Shown here: positions 29,890 through 38,637 of the stretch, one piece after another
Layout: each line of letters opens with the position of its first letter
Position numbering within the stretch: position 1 is the stretch's first letter
Assembly (NCBI RefSeq): GCF_001689125.2
Contig: NZ_CP015405.2
Coordinates: forward strand, 2,199,001 to 2,263,000
Direction of reading: 5' to 3'
DNA from: Blautia pseudococcoides
Lineage (GTDB): Bacteria; Bacillota; Clostridia; Lachnospirales; Lachnospiraceae
Length of the DNA stretch: 64,000 bases
Notes under the pieces: model-generated
Seen by the model: the letters and a program-made list of their open reading frames with translations, nothing else
The model's database searches: none
Told to the model about the DNA's origin: nothing
Made by a program: the position numbers and the translations under genes

Positions 29890-31281
29890 TTACAGGTCAA
29901 ATCCCTCCAGAGCCTTCTCAAGCACAGCTCTCTGCTTCGCCGTGAACTTTGGCGGTGTGTATTCTCTCAGGCGTTTTTCCACCCGTTCTTTTGCTTTTTG
30001 TTCTACGGAGACTCTTCCGTTCCGCTCCCAATCCGCATAATTTTCCAGACTGTAAAGCTCCGGATAATATATCTCTGTCCGGTAGCGCAGGATCGTCTCC
30101 TCCTCTGCCAGGTAATTTCCTCCCGGCCCTACCTCCGAGATGGTTTCCAGATCCATATCTTCCTCTGAGAAAATGTCAATACTCTCCACAGATTTTCTGG
30201 CAGCCATTATCTGTTCATCCAGCACATATTTCTCAAAGCTGAATACATTCAGGCCATCCATCTCCCCGAAGGAATGGAAAATAAAGTCTGCCTTTACATC
30301 CAGGCTGGTCATAAGGGACATGGCTGTCTCCGCGCCGTTCTGGTAATCCAGCTCTTTCCCCATAGACAGGGAACCGCCGGTGCGGCAGGGAATGTGATAG
30401 TAGTCTGCCATAGCCTTTGCATACTGGATAAACACTGCTTCCTCACAGCCCCAGGAAACAGGCATGGCCTTTCTCATATTGGAGACATAGGTGGTATTTC
30501 CGTAGACAACCGGCGCCCCCGGATTCACAAGCTGGGTCATGATGACACCTGCCAGCACCTCCGCGTTGTTCTGGACAATGGTGCCGCCCAGTGTTACAGG
30601 ACTTGTCATGCCCGGTATGGCGCAGCAGGCAATTACCACAGGAAGATTTCTTTTTGTATAGGCAAGCTGTCCTTCTATGTCATCCTTGGCATAGCGCATG
30701 GGCGAAATAACATTTCCCACGCCTATGGTGTAATACCCCTCGTCCGTATCGTAAAAATCACGTGCAAGCTGTATGGTCTCCTCTGCGTCCGTCTTACCGA
30801 AGCAGGACATGATGACAGGATGAGTGGAATATTTCAGGGTAAGCGCCCCTTTGATCACCTCTGCCCTCTCCTTTGGAAATGCCGGTATATAGGTCAGCGG
30901 AGAGCTGGACAGGTTGATCATATTGCTGGACGCATCCAGCTTACGGATATTCACATAGTCCTCCGGTGTGGGGTCATAGACTTTATTGTCCCTCAGGATT
31001 TTCCTGGACCCTGATGCGGAACAAATGGCCTGTCCCCCCTCACCGATCTTCAGTTCCTCAAAAGGTGTCTTCATCACAAAGCTGGCCGGTGCTGTGGACA
31101 GTGCACGCTCCACTGTTTCTTTGTCAAAATACACCCGGTTCCCCTCTGTGCGTAACCCCTGTTTCCTGTACAGTTCCAAAAGCTCAGGGTGCTCAAAATC
31201 CACACCTACATGCTCCAGCAGATACAGAGTCTTTTCATGAATAGTCTCCAGTTCCGTTTGTTTTATCTGATTTATTAACAT
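29890..31281 (-). CDS. MttB-superfamily methyltransferase homologue 2 (no pyrrolysine)
   Basis: The 463-residue protein is a close relative of the protein at 21043, sharing IHEKTLYLLEHVGVDFEHPE at the start, IPGMTSPVTLGGTIVQNNAE in the middle and VGPGGNYLAEEE near the end. No in-frame amber codon is present. Two such genes in one operon suggest demethylation of two compounds, or of successive methylation states. The corrinoid partner is not in view. Confidence 0.85.
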   Translation of the reverse strand: MLINQIKQTELETIHEKTLYLLEHVGVDFEHPELLELYRKQGLRTEGNRVYFDKETVERALSTAPASFVMKTPFEELKIGEGGQAICSASGSRKILRDNKVYDPTPEDYVNIRKLDASSNMINLSSSPLTYIPAFPKERAEVIKGALTLKYSTHPVIMSCFGKTDAEETIQLARDFYDTDEGYYTIGVGNVISPMRYAKDDIEGQLAYTKRNLPVVIACCAIPGMTSPVTLGGTIVQNNAEVLAGVIMTQLVNPGAPVVYGNTTYVSNMRKAMPVSWGCEEAVFIQYAKAMADYYHIPCRTGGSLSMGKELDYQNGAETAMSLMTSLDVKADFIFHSFGEMDGLNVFSFEKYVLDEQIMAARKSVESIDIFSEEDMDLETISEVGPGGNYLAEEETILRYRTEIYYPELYSLENYADWERNGRVSVEQKAKERVEKRLREYTPPKFTAKQRAVLEKALEGFDL

Positions 31282-31295
31282 ATGCCATCCTCCGT

Positions 31296-31676
31296 TTACA
31301 GTTTTACAATGGCTCCCACTTCAATCTTCATGCCTCCCCAGAGCTCAAGGGCAACACCGCATCTTGCAGGAGGACATTCCGTGCCGAAAAATTCTGTGTA
31401 TATTTCATTCATGGCATCAAAATCCTTCATTGTGGATAAGAACACATCGCATTTCACCACATCCTCCAGAGTTGCCCCCATCTCCTCCACCAGCAGTTTC
31501 AGGTTGCCAAGAGCTGCTCTTGTTTCCTCCTGGATGGTTCCGTGAATAATGTCTCCTGTCTCAGGGTCAAGGGCTATCTGTCCTGAGACAAAGGCAAAAC
31601 CGCCTGCAATGGCAGCCTCAGCCACAGGGCCTCCGAACACTTTCATTCCCTTTGGGGTAAATACTTCTTTCTTCAT
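31296..31676 (-). CDS. ridA: RidA-family enamine/imine deaminase
   Basis: The 126-residue YjgF/RidA protein hydrolyses reactive enamines and imines. GFAFVSGQIALDPETGDII and the late CPPARCGVALELWGG hold the conserved Arg of the active site (CxxR-type end). It is the first gene of the 13-gene operon, 14 bases from MttB 2. This fits a pathway that makes 2-enamine or cyclic imine intermediates, as eliminations on amino acids do. Confidence 0.88.
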   Translation of the reverse strand: MKKEVFTPKGMKVFGGPVAEAAIAGGFAFVSGQIALDPETGDIIHGTIQEETRAALGNLKLLVEEMGATLEDVVKCDVFLSTMKDFDAMNEIYTEFFGTECPPARCGVALELWGGMKIEVGAIVKL

Positions 31677-31806
31677 TTTTGCTGTAACTCCTTTCCATTT
31701 TCGTCATCTGACGGATACTCTATTTGTACCAGCAATTCGTCGGAAAACCGTCTGCTGTCCAATACTATTTTCAAAAATCTGCCGATTTCCTGCTTTTTAT
31801 AAAAAA

Positions 31807-31836
31807 ACAGATACGGAGATCTCTCACCGCATCTGT
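31807..31836 (-). terminator. Terminator after BTAD/AAA regulator 1
   Basis: On the minus strand an ACAGAT-GCGG...CCG-T-ATCTGT stem is followed by seven or more Us. It begins two bases after the regulator's stop codon. It separates the regulator unit from the 13-gene operon, which therefore needs its own promoter in 31677-31805; I saw no consensus there, in line with activator control. Confidence 0.85.
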
Positions 31837-31838
31837 CC

Positions 31839-34694
31839 CTAATTTTCCATCATTTTCAGTTCTTCCCATAAAAAACTACTGTCTAATTTCTTAGCTGTCC
31901 GGTCCGCAAGCTCCCGGCAGCGTTTTCCCTCTTCCGGTCTGCCTTCCGCCTCTGCGATCAGCGCGCAGCACAGATCCGTCTTGGCCTCCCCCCACAGGGA
32001 ACCGGCCTGCATAAAACAGGAACGTGCTTTCTCGGCAAATGCATTTGCCCCCTTCAAATCTCCCATCCGGCACAGCACAAGACTCATATCTGAGTAGAAT
32101 ACCCCCGCCTCACCGGATACCATATATTTCTCTCCGATTTCCACTGCTCTTTTTAAACAGCCGCTGGCCATATCCCACTTCTTTTGCCTGATATAACAGA
32201 TTCCCATATGGTGATGGCAGGCTGACAACTCTCTTCTGTAATGCTCAGTTCTGTCATCTGCATGGTCAAGGCGTTTTACTGCCTCCATAAAAAGCTTCTC
32301 TGCCTGCTGATACTCTCCGTCTTTCATCATACAGATGCCCAGATACCGTATCAGCATACACTCCTCCTCCAGATGATGATGGGTACAGTCCCTCATAAAA
32401 GCCATGCAGGTTTCGATCACATTTTGCATAAACGCATTCTGGCCTGTCAGGTCTCCGTATAAAATAAGCTGCAGGTAATTGTAAAAAATATAATTCCTGT
32501 CTGAGATCTCCTTTGCCAGTTCCAGGCTCTTCTCAATGTATTTTTTTCCTCTGTGGCAGTCCCTGACAAACATCTCATAACGCCCGAGAAGATATTCCAC
32601 ACGCATGCGTATGGGCGTCATCCGGGAATCCGTCTCCTGCAGGAGCCTGATCTCCTCCGCCAGCTCCACAAGCTCGTCTTCCTTTGCCAAAAAGCCGTCG
32701 ATATTACCGCTGAATACCGCTTTCCTTGCTAACATAGGATAAAAGTCATAGGAAATCCTGTAGAACGCCTCCAAATACTCCACTTTGTACCAATACATTT
32801 TATACCGGTCCCCACACTGTTCATAGTGATGGATGACCAGGGAACAGGTCCCCAGATTCCTATGGCGCTGGTACTCCTGTTCATAATACCTGGCAATGTA
32901 ATTATGGTATATATCCTTTTTTTCTTTTGGCAGGCAGCTGTATACATATTCGCGGATGATCTGATGGCGGAACCCATAGTGTACTTCACCGCTCACCAGT
33001 TTTTCATAAAGGATCTTTTTATCCAGCAGAGGCTCCAATATCTGCAGAAGCTGCAGTTCCTCCATACCCAGGATCTGATTGATCTCCCCTTTGGTCACAG
33101 GCAGGGAGAAAATGGACACAATATCCAGCATGACCCTTTCCCGTCTGGAGAGGCTTAACAGGCGGCTCTGGATAACATTTGACATTCTGTCCGTAAATGC
33201 AGCGCCGTTCTCTTTTCGCTCATACAGCCGCAGGGATTCCATAAAAAACAGGGGATTTCCCTGGGTCTTTTTATAAATCTGTTCCACAAGCCGCGGATTG
33301 TCCAAAATACCTGCATCGGTTTCCTCAATAACCTGCCTGGCTTCCTCCAGGGTAAATGGCTTTAACTCAATTTCTTTCAGGATTCCCCTTCCGATCAGAG
33401 GGATCTTGAAGCTTTTAATGTCATCGCCGTCATCCTCCCTGCTGGCAGCCACCACAAGCATCTGCCCCTGCCCCATGCGGAACAGCAGATTACTCATAAG
33501 CCGCATACTCATGGAATCCATCCACTGAATATCATCAATAAAAAGCAGGATCTTTCTGTCACGGAAATACTTTGTCAGGTATCGGAAGACCGACTCTGTC
33601 AGTATTTCAAAACGGGTCATAAAAAACTGTACATCCGAAGCGTTCTGCCGCAGCAGAATATCTGTGGGGGACTCCACATCCAATCCGTTTTTCTTACAGT
33701 ATTCATCCACCTTTGCCATGATCCCATGCCACGGCATCAGATATAGATCTTTCTCCGTCTCACAGCAGGCCCAGGTAAACATCAGATAATCCGAGTCCTC
33801 CACCATTCTCCCGATCTGTTCCAGGAGCATACTCTTCCCCACGCCCGGTTCCCCTGTAATAAGAAAAGAACGATACCGCCTTTCCATATCCCCGTCCCTT
33901 GTGCCGATACGGGAATAGATGTCATAGAGAATATCCGTTCTTCCGAAAAAATATTCTCCCCTCTCCTTGGGCCGGCGTTTCAGCCTGTTCTTCATATCCG
34001 ATATTTTCTCGTAAAGCTTCTGTGTCTCCTCCTCAGGCGTCTCCTCCACTTCTTTCTCCAGAAAGGTTTTCAGGGACTGGAAGATTTCCATAGCGGAAAG
34101 ATATCTTCCCGCCTCCGCCAGTTTTTTCATGATAATGCGGTATAGTTCCTCGTCAAGCACCTCGTTCTGTATGAGGATCCTGCCGCTCTCTTCCAGAAAT
34201 TCTAGCCCATGTCCAATCTTCTGCCCCATAATTTTAAGCTGCAGTGCCTTTATGTAGCTTCGTTTCCGCTCAGACCTTTCCCCTTCTGCCCAAGCTTCAA
34301 ACTCATAACAATTCTTCACAAAGAAAAACTGGAGAAATTCCCCTTTCCAGCTTTCCAGCAGGTTTTCCCTTGTAATATGTTCAATGTCTATATCTATATC
34401 CCTTTGCCGGTTCAGAACGATCAACGTGTTGCCTTCAACGGTGAGAATGTCCTGTCCCAGCACTTTTCTGATATTATAGACAGCGTCCCGCAGATTCTTC
34501 CTGGCAATGGATTCACTGCTTTCTGCCCACAAAACGCTGATTGCCTGGCTTCTGGATATCTGGCTATTCACACACAAATAATAAAACAGGCCTTCCACCT
34601 TCTGATAGGGAAAAGAAACCTTTTCCCCAAAAAGCAGTACACCCGGCCGTCCCATAAGCTGAACTTCTATGTCATGAGAATATCTTCTATCCAT
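31839..34694 (-). CDS. Large BTAD/AAA-ATPase regulator 1
   Basis: The 951-residue SARP/MalT-like regulator has an N-terminal winged helix (about 1-95, with ISRSQAISVLWAESSESIAR), a BTAD tetratricopeptide region (to about 235), an AAA/STAND NTPase with Walker A GEPGVGKSMLLEQ (near 280) and Walker B ILLFIDDIQWMD, and C-terminal TPR-like repeats. Such proteins bind ATP and an inducer and activate transcription. It lies directly upstream of the 13-gene operon, facing the same way, and is the natural activator. A relative lies at 53107-56091 beside the third HAL homologue. Confidence 0.87.
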   Translation of the reverse strand: MDRRYSHDIEVQLMGRPGVLLFGEKVSFPYQKVEGLFYYLCVNSQISRSQAISVLWAESSESIARKNLRDAVYNIRKVLGQDILTVEGNTLIVLNRQRDIDIDIEHITRENLLESWKGEFLQFFFVKNCYEFEAWAEGERSERKRSYIKALQLKIMGQKIGHGLEFLEESGRILIQNEVLDEELYRIIMKKLAEAGRYLSAMEIFQSLKTFLEKEVEETPEEETQKLYEKISDMKNRLKRRPKERGEYFFGRTDILYDIYSRIGTRDGDMERRYRSFLITGEPGVGKSMLLEQIGRMVEDSDYLMFTWACCETEKDLYLMPWHGIMAKVDEYCKKNGLDVESPTDILLRQNASDVQFFMTRFEILTESVFRYLTKYFRDRKILLFIDDIQWMDSMSMRLMSNLLFRMGQGQMLVVAASREDDGDDIKSFKIPLIGRGILKEIELKPFTLEEARQVIEETDAGILDNPRLVEQIYKKTQGNPLFFMESLRLYERKENGAAFTDRMSNVIQSRLLSLSRRERVMLDIVSIFSLPVTKGEINQILGMEELQLLQILEPLLDKKILYEKLVSGEVHYGFRHQIIREYVYSCLPKEKKDIYHNYIARYYEQEYQRHRNLGTCSLVIHHYEQCGDRYKMYWYKVEYLEAFYRISYDFYPMLARKAVFSGNIDGFLAKEDELVELAEEIRLLQETDSRMTPIRMRVEYLLGRYEMFVRDCHRGKKYIEKSLELAKEISDRNYIFYNYLQLILYGDLTGQNAFMQNVIETCMAFMRDCTHHHLEEECMLIRYLGICMMKDGEYQQAEKLFMEAVKRLDHADDRTEHYRRELSACHHHMGICYIRQKKWDMASGCLKRAVEIGEKYMVSGEAGVFYSDMSLVLCRMGDLKGANAFAEKARSCFMQAGSLWGEAKTDLCCALIAEAEGRPEEGKRCRELADRTAKKLDSSFLWEELKMMEN

Positions 34695-34704
34695 GTTTTC
34701 ACCT

Positions 34705-35700
34705 TTACCTATTTTCTGTAAGATTACTTCCCGGTTCTGTCACTCTTTTCTTTAACGAAATTGCGCCTTTGGGACAGTTTGCAGAACAGATGGTACAGCC
34801 CCAGCATTTCTCAGGATCGAACTTCACCTTACCTGCCTGGTCCTTGTAGAAGGCCTCGAAATTACAGATTTTCGTACATTTCCCGCACCGGACACAGAGA
34901 TTTTCATCCCACAAAGTCTCGTAGTGTGAGGTTGGATAATGAAGCCTGGTTCCCAGTATCCTGGCCATTTTGGTGGGATAACAGTAAACACCGTCACAGT
35001 TGCACAGCACATTATTTTCCCCTGACTGCATAAGCCCTTTTTTATTGATCCGGCGGATCAGTTTTTTCGTCTCCTCCAGCGTGAGGATGGTTCCAAGTTT
35101 CCTGTCATACGGCGTGTTTGGTCCTTTTTCCAGCTTGTTTATACACACATTCACAGGCTTTTCGGTACATCTGCCCATGGCTTTGCAGTTGCAGGGCAGA
35201 ATTATAAGCGCCTCCCCCAGTGTGTCCATCATATCAAAGGACTCCTGCAGGGTCAAATACTGGGTCTGGTGCATGGGCACATCTTTGCCGGCAGCTATGG
35301 CAAGGGCTGCCTGGGCTGTGCGGTCCATGTATACTTTCAAATCCCATTCATTTAAGCTGTCCACTGTCTCCTGAGAAAATTCCGCATAGGCTTCCGGTTC
35401 ATACTGGGCAAAATACGGATAGCGGGAATAGAAATCTGTCATTCTGTAACACATTTCTCCACTGCAGCCACCCTCACATTTTTCCAGCACATTTCTCTGG
35501 TAGCTTTCAAAAAGAAGGCACTCTGCATCCGCATTTCCCCATTCTTCAAGCAGACGGCATATTTCCCGGCCGGGTATGGGATCTCTTCCGAAGCTGACGG
35601 CAAGCGCAGCCTCATACTCACGGTACATGGGCAGTGCCGCCTCATAAAACGCTTCCGGCACTTCCCATATCTCCATTGCTTTTCTGTAAATTTCCTTCAT
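34705..35700 (-). CDS. Ferredoxin-like protein with two 4Fe-4S motifs
   Basis: The 331-residue protein has a long helical N-terminal region without a family I can name. It then has cysteine clusters LPCNCKAMGRC and VLCNCDGVYCY, and a C-terminal 2x[4Fe-4S] domain: CVRCGKCTKIC and CWGCTICSANCP. The second group of clusters is typical of bacterial ferredoxins. It is 10 bases before regulator 1 and likely co-transcribed. It may deliver electrons to the pathway (for example to a corrinoid activase), but that is inference. Confidence 0.75.
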   Translation of the reverse strand: MKEIYRKAMEIWEVPEAFYEAALPMYREYEAALAVSFGRDPIPGREICRLLEEWGNADAECLLFESYQRNVLEKCEGGCSGEMCYRMTDFYSRYPYFAQYEPEAYAEFSQETVDSLNEWDLKVYMDRTAQAALAIAAGKDVPMHQTQYLTLQESFDMMDTLGEALIILPCNCKAMGRCTEKPVNVCINKLEKGPNTPYDRKLGTILTLEETKKLIRRINKKGLMQSGENNVLCNCDGVYCYPTKMARILGTRLHYPTSHYETLWDENLCVRCGKCTKICNFEAFYKDQAGKVKFDPEKCWGCTICSANCPKGAISLKKRVTEPGSNLTENR

Positions 35701-35799
35701 ACCTATCCCCCGATTCCTGTTTTTCCCGTAAATACAGTTATCGAAAGCGTAGCGCTTTATTGTCGAAAAAATGTCGGATGGCTTCGGGATGATATTACT

Positions 35800-35828
35800 A
35801 TTCTAACTGAAATTTGTTTTAGTGTCCA
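35800..35828 (-). promoter_or_regulatory. Promoter of ferredoxin-regulator 1 unit
   Basis: On the minus strand there is TGGACA (35823-35828), a 17-base spacer and TAGAAT (35800-35805), each one change from consensus. An AAAGCG/CGCTTT hairpin follows in the leader around 35750. It is placed to drive the ferredoxin-like gene and regulator 1. Confidence 0.65.
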
Positions 35829-35868
35829 CTGTATCCCATGCCGGAGAATAGAAAAGACCGAAGAAAAA

Positions 35869-35897
35869 CAAGAATGTCTCTCTCCGGCCCTGTCTTG
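35869..35897 (-). terminator. Probable terminator after alanine-type symporter
   Basis: Directly after the stop codon, on the minus strand, a short CAAGA/TCTTG stem closes a long GC-rich loop and is followed by UUUUU. The stem is weak, so this is tentative. Confidence 0.4.
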
Positions 35898-37448
35898 CTA
35901 ATTTTTATTTTTGTTCTCTGCTTTCTTATCCCAATACTGGCAGTCATCCCTGCCGATAACCTTTGAAGTAAAGGGTGTGCCGTCATGCTTCTTATAATGC
36001 CTGGTTGCCCGGAATACATATCTGGCCCCAACATATACAATGGGAACATTGAAATACACGATCAGGATATTTCCCAGATCCGAGAACGCCCACAGATTGC
36101 CCAGTTCCAGCCCTGCAATATTGCAGAGGATTCCGAATGCCGCCACAAAAAGCGCAACACAGCGCACAGTATTGATGCAGATTTTATCTTTCCTGATCCT
36201 GTTCGCCGCTATTTCAGAAAAACTGATCATTCCAATCAGACAGGTAAACGCGAACAGACAGAAACACAATGTCACAAGAAAAGTCATCACAGCGTTCATA
36301 GCCGTTCCCGGTGTCAGCACTGCAATGGATCCCGTGAATTTCGGAAGCTTGTCAAGGGCTGCCCAGGTGTCCGCCCCTGCTCCTGTCCAGCAGTGAGCCA
36401 TAACGACTACAAATCCGGTCAGGGTACAGATGACAATGGTGTCCAGAAAAACACCGATGGAGGCGATCATACCCTGCTCGCAGGGATGTTTTGCGTCCGC
36501 TGCTGCCGCTGACATAGTGATGGTACCCTGCCCTGCCTCATTGGACATAAGCCCGCGCTTCACACCCTGGGCCAGAACAGTTCCGAATACTCCGCCGAAA
36601 AATGCATCCGGCTTGAAAGCGCCGGTAAATACAGCCCGGAAGAAATAAGGAATGGTCTTAAAGTTCATCACAACCAGGAGCAGCACCACTACAATATATA
36701 ATACAGCCATGACCGGCACCATTTTGTCGGTCCATTTTGTCACTTTTCTGATACCGCCGAAGGCAATGACAGCCGTCAGGATAATAATGCCCGCGCCTAC
36801 CAAATAGTAAAATACAGAATCTGTCTGAATCGTGGAACTTGTCACGATCTCCGCCATACGCCCAACAGAGGACACCACATTGAACCCCTGGGCCGGAAGG
36901 CAGCAGAGCGCGTAAAGTATATACAGCACTGACAGAAAGATACCCACCCAGACTTTATTCCCCAGCAGTTTTCTTCCATAGAAAGGCAGGCCCCCCACAA
37001 ACTCTTCTTCTTTTTTCTCCTTGAAGATCTGTGCCAGCACACCCTCCATATAGGCTACTGCCATTCCGAAAAAGGCGGATACCCACATCCAGAACAGCGC
37101 TCCCGGCCCGCCCACAGCGATAGCTCCGGTCACACCTATAATGTTGCCCGGTCCCACACGCATGGCCGAACTGAGGAAAAATGCCGCCAGCGGTGATATG
37201 CCTGTCTCCACGGAACGTTTCTCTGTCAGAATTTTGATCGCCTTTTTAAAATGTGTCACCTGCATAAATCCCAGCTTAAAACTAAAAAAAATCCCGGACC
37301 CTAAAAGCAGGATTATGGCGAACGAAAAACTGCCCAGAATGGGAATGTCCGCATACCACGCAAAATTCGTGGGAAAGTCCCACAAAAAATCAGACAGTGG
37401 TCCGATAAACCCGAAAACACTGTTGATCCCTTCAAATACAGCTTCCAT
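35898..37448 (-). CDS. Sodium:alanine/glycine symporter (AgcS family)
   Basis: The 516-residue membrane protein imports alanine, glycine or related amino acids with sodium. Family stretches are MRVGPGNIIGVTGAIAVGGP (near residue 96), RGLMSNEAGQGTITMSAAAA (near 300) and LFAFTCLIGMISFSEIAANR. It has about 11 membrane helices. It has its own promoter (37544-37572) and faces toward the regulator 1 unit. A role in the neighbouring pathway is possible but not required. Confidence 0.92.
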   Translation of the reverse strand: MEAVFEGINSVFGFIGPLSDFLWDFPTNFAWYADIPILGSFSFAIILLLGSGIFFSFKLGFMQVTHFKKAIKILTEKRSVETGISPLAAFFLSSAMRVGPGNIIGVTGAIAVGGPGALFWMWVSAFFGMAVAYMEGVLAQIFKEKKEEEFVGGLPFYGRKLLGNKVWVGIFLSVLYILYALCCLPAQGFNVVSSVGRMAEIVTSSTIQTDSVFYYLVGAGIIILTAVIAFGGIRKVTKWTDKMVPVMAVLYIVVVLLLVVMNFKTIPYFFRAVFTGAFKPDAFFGGVFGTVLAQGVKRGLMSNEAGQGTITMSAAAADAKHPCEQGMIASIGVFLDTIVICTLTGFVVVMAHCWTGAGADTWAALDKLPKFTGSIAVLTPGTAMNAVMTFLVTLCFCLFAFTCLIGMISFSEIAANRIRKDKICINTVRCVALFVAAFGILCNIAGLELGNLWAFSDLGNILIVYFNVPIVYVGARYVFRATRHYKKHDGTPFTSKVIGRDDCQYWDKKAENKNKN

Positions 37449-37543
37449 ACTTTACCCTCCTAAGTTATCAGCACTGCAGAAGCCCTGTTCCACATGCAGG
37501 GAAATACCTTTCTGTCAGACGCAGAAGATCTGTTGTTACTACA

Positions 37544-37572
37544 AGTATATGGTATATTTTTTGCCATGTAAA
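37544..37572 (-). promoter_or_regulatory. Promoter of alanine-type symporter
   Basis: On the minus strand: -35 TTTACA (37567-37572), 17-base spacer, -10 TATACT (37544-37549). The leader of about 90 bases to the start codon shows no glycine-riboswitch core that I can recognise. Confidence 0.7.
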
Positions 37573-37618
37573 CGTCCTTGCTGTTCATTATGTTGCATAT
37601 GGTGCTGAATATTTATTA

Positions 37619-37709
37619 AAAATCGCTTCGCGATGGGCTGGATGCCTGCTGCCACTACTTTTTCATACGGTCAGCGCAGTAAATGCGCAGACCTGTCTGA
37701 ACTGTTACG
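37619..37709 (+). repeat. 91-base dispersed intergenic repeat, copy A
   Basis: This stretch matches the minus strand of 57363-57453 along its full 91 bases, with no gap and roughly 10-12 differences. It contains an ATCGC/GCGAT mini-hairpin, a GTCAGCGCA/TGCGCAGAC stem and the word CTGAACTGTTAC. It resembles a REP-like element. It lies between two divergent promoters. Confidence 0.8.
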
Positions 37710-37747
37710 CTTATGTCTCAGCTTCTTTATGACCATTTTCCGCTTCA

Positions 37748-37776
37748 TTGACAATCCGGCTTAGGCATTGTACAAT
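37748..37776 (+). promoter_or_regulatory. Strong promoter of small lipoprotein gene
   Basis: Consensus -35 TTGACA (37748-37753), 17-base spacer and -10 TACAAT (37771-37776). The next gene on this strand begins at 37887 after a GGAGGTGA site. Confidence 0.85.
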
Positions 37777-37886
37777 ATTCATATATGAACAGGAAAATAT
37801 GTACCTATATGATGAATATATAATAAATAATAACAGACACCTTTCAAATTGTAAAATTATTTCCACAAAACCGGAGGTGACTATCC

Positions 37887-38195
37887 ATGAAAACATCAAA
37901 AAAAATTGCTTGTACAGCCACCATTTTTACTATGTTCGTACTTGGCTGTTCAACTGCCAAACCCGGACAGCCGGAGGAATTCATACCTCTTTCTGAATAT
38001 AATGAAAAATATTCTGACCATACAAAAGAATCTGTCCCCCTGTCGGAGTACAACGAAAAATATTCCGGTCAGGATAAGGATTCCGTACCTGCCGCAGAAT
38101 ACAAGGAAACGTATTCCAATCCGGAACAGGAGTTTATCCCAATTCAGGAATACAATAAAAAAATGGCTGAATATAAAAAGGGATCAAATAATTAA
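37887..38195 (+). CDS. Small lipoprotein with four 17-residue repeats
   Basis: The 102-residue protein has a lipoprotein signal peptide with lipobox VLGC (Cys21), so it should be anchored outside the membrane. The mature part is four tandem 17-residue units (30-46, 47-63, 64-80, 81-97) with the pattern (E/S)(F/V)(I/V)P-x-x-EY-(N/K)-(E/K)-(T/K)-Y-S; the last unit is the most changed. It is rich in Glu, Lys and Tyr. I know no family for it. It has its own consensus promoter and a GGAGGTGA ribosome site. It may be a surface decoy or binding protein, but the function is unknown. Confidence 0.8.
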   Translation: MKTSKKIACTATIFTMFVLGCSTAKPGQPEEFIPLSEYNEKYSDHTKESVPLSEYNEKYSGQDKDSVPAAEYKETYSNPEQEFIPIQEYNKKMAEYKKGSNN

Positions 38196-38197
38196 AT

Positions 38198-38226
38198 TTG
38201 ACAAACGGTCAGGCTTATGCTATAGT
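38198..38226 (+). promoter_or_regulatory. Promoter of ABC-F leader
   Basis: Consensus TTGACA (38198-38203), 17-base spacer and TATAGT (38221-38226). It begins just after the lipoprotein stop codon and starts a leader of about 660 bases before the ABC-F gene. Confidence 0.8.
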
Positions 38227-38254
38227 GACCGCATTAACAGTAAGGAGCTTCCAT

Positions 38255-38350
38255 ATGGGTTATAATTCAACAAACCAACCAAAACCAGTTGCCAAAACTA
38301 TCTCTGTACGATCCACACCGATGAAACATTGTACAGAGTATGGCATATGA
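38255..38350 (+). CDS. Candidate 31-residue leader peptide
   Basis: An ATG at 38255 has TAAGGAG seven bases upstream and follows the promoter by about 28 bases. The frame encodes MGYNSTNQPKPVAKTISVRS and 11 further residues, ending at TGA (38348-38350). Codons near its end lie inside the first arm of overlapping hairpins. Such an arrangement is typical of ribosome-stalling leader peptides ahead of antibiotic-resistance genes; here it is inferred only from layout. A further short frame (38403-38459) follows. Confidence 0.55.
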   Translation: MGYNSTNQPKPVAKTISVRSTPMKHCTEYGI

Positions 38351-38372
38351 TATACGCTATAGATTTCATCGG
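38302..38372 (+). promoter_or_regulatory. Mutually exclusive hairpins in ABC-F leader
   Basis: Stem 1 pairs CTCTGTAC (38302-38309) with GTACAGAG (38331-38338). Stem 2 pairs CCGATGAAA (38318-38326), which lies in the loop of stem 1, with TTTCATCGG (38364-38372). They cannot form together without a pseudoknot. A ribosome stalled on the leader frame would block stem 1 and free stem 2, or the reverse. Confidence 0.55.
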
Positions 38373-38637
38373 GAGATAAAATAATAAAACGGAATAAAAA
38401 GTATGGCTCGGCGGACTCATGCGCCGAAGCGCGGCTGCTTGCAGTTATCTTACCCATAGGTGATCCTGCCCGGAGATCTTTTCTGCTGCACAGGGAAGTT
38501 CAAAGCGCCTGCCGTGCCGGTGCTTCTATACGACAGGGGAAGTCTGCAAAACGTGCTTTCCGCTTATTTGCCGTACTCAGAAATACGCTGATATCCTCTT
38601 CCCTTTTATTGTTTATTTTCCCGTGACTATTTTGTGT

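Noticed and set aside
21043..31281. Pyrrolysine-containing trimethylamine methyltransferase
   Set aside because: Both MttB-like genes read through without an in-frame amber codon, so they belong to the non-pyrrolysine group.
37449..37560. Glycine riboswitch ahead of the alanine-type symporter
   Set aside because: The leader is short and lacks the conserved glycine-aptamer core; only a promoter is supported.
37976..38180. CRISPR-like array, because of about 51-base periodicity
   Set aside because: The period is in frame and encodes the 17-residue repeats of a lipoprotein; there are no spacers.
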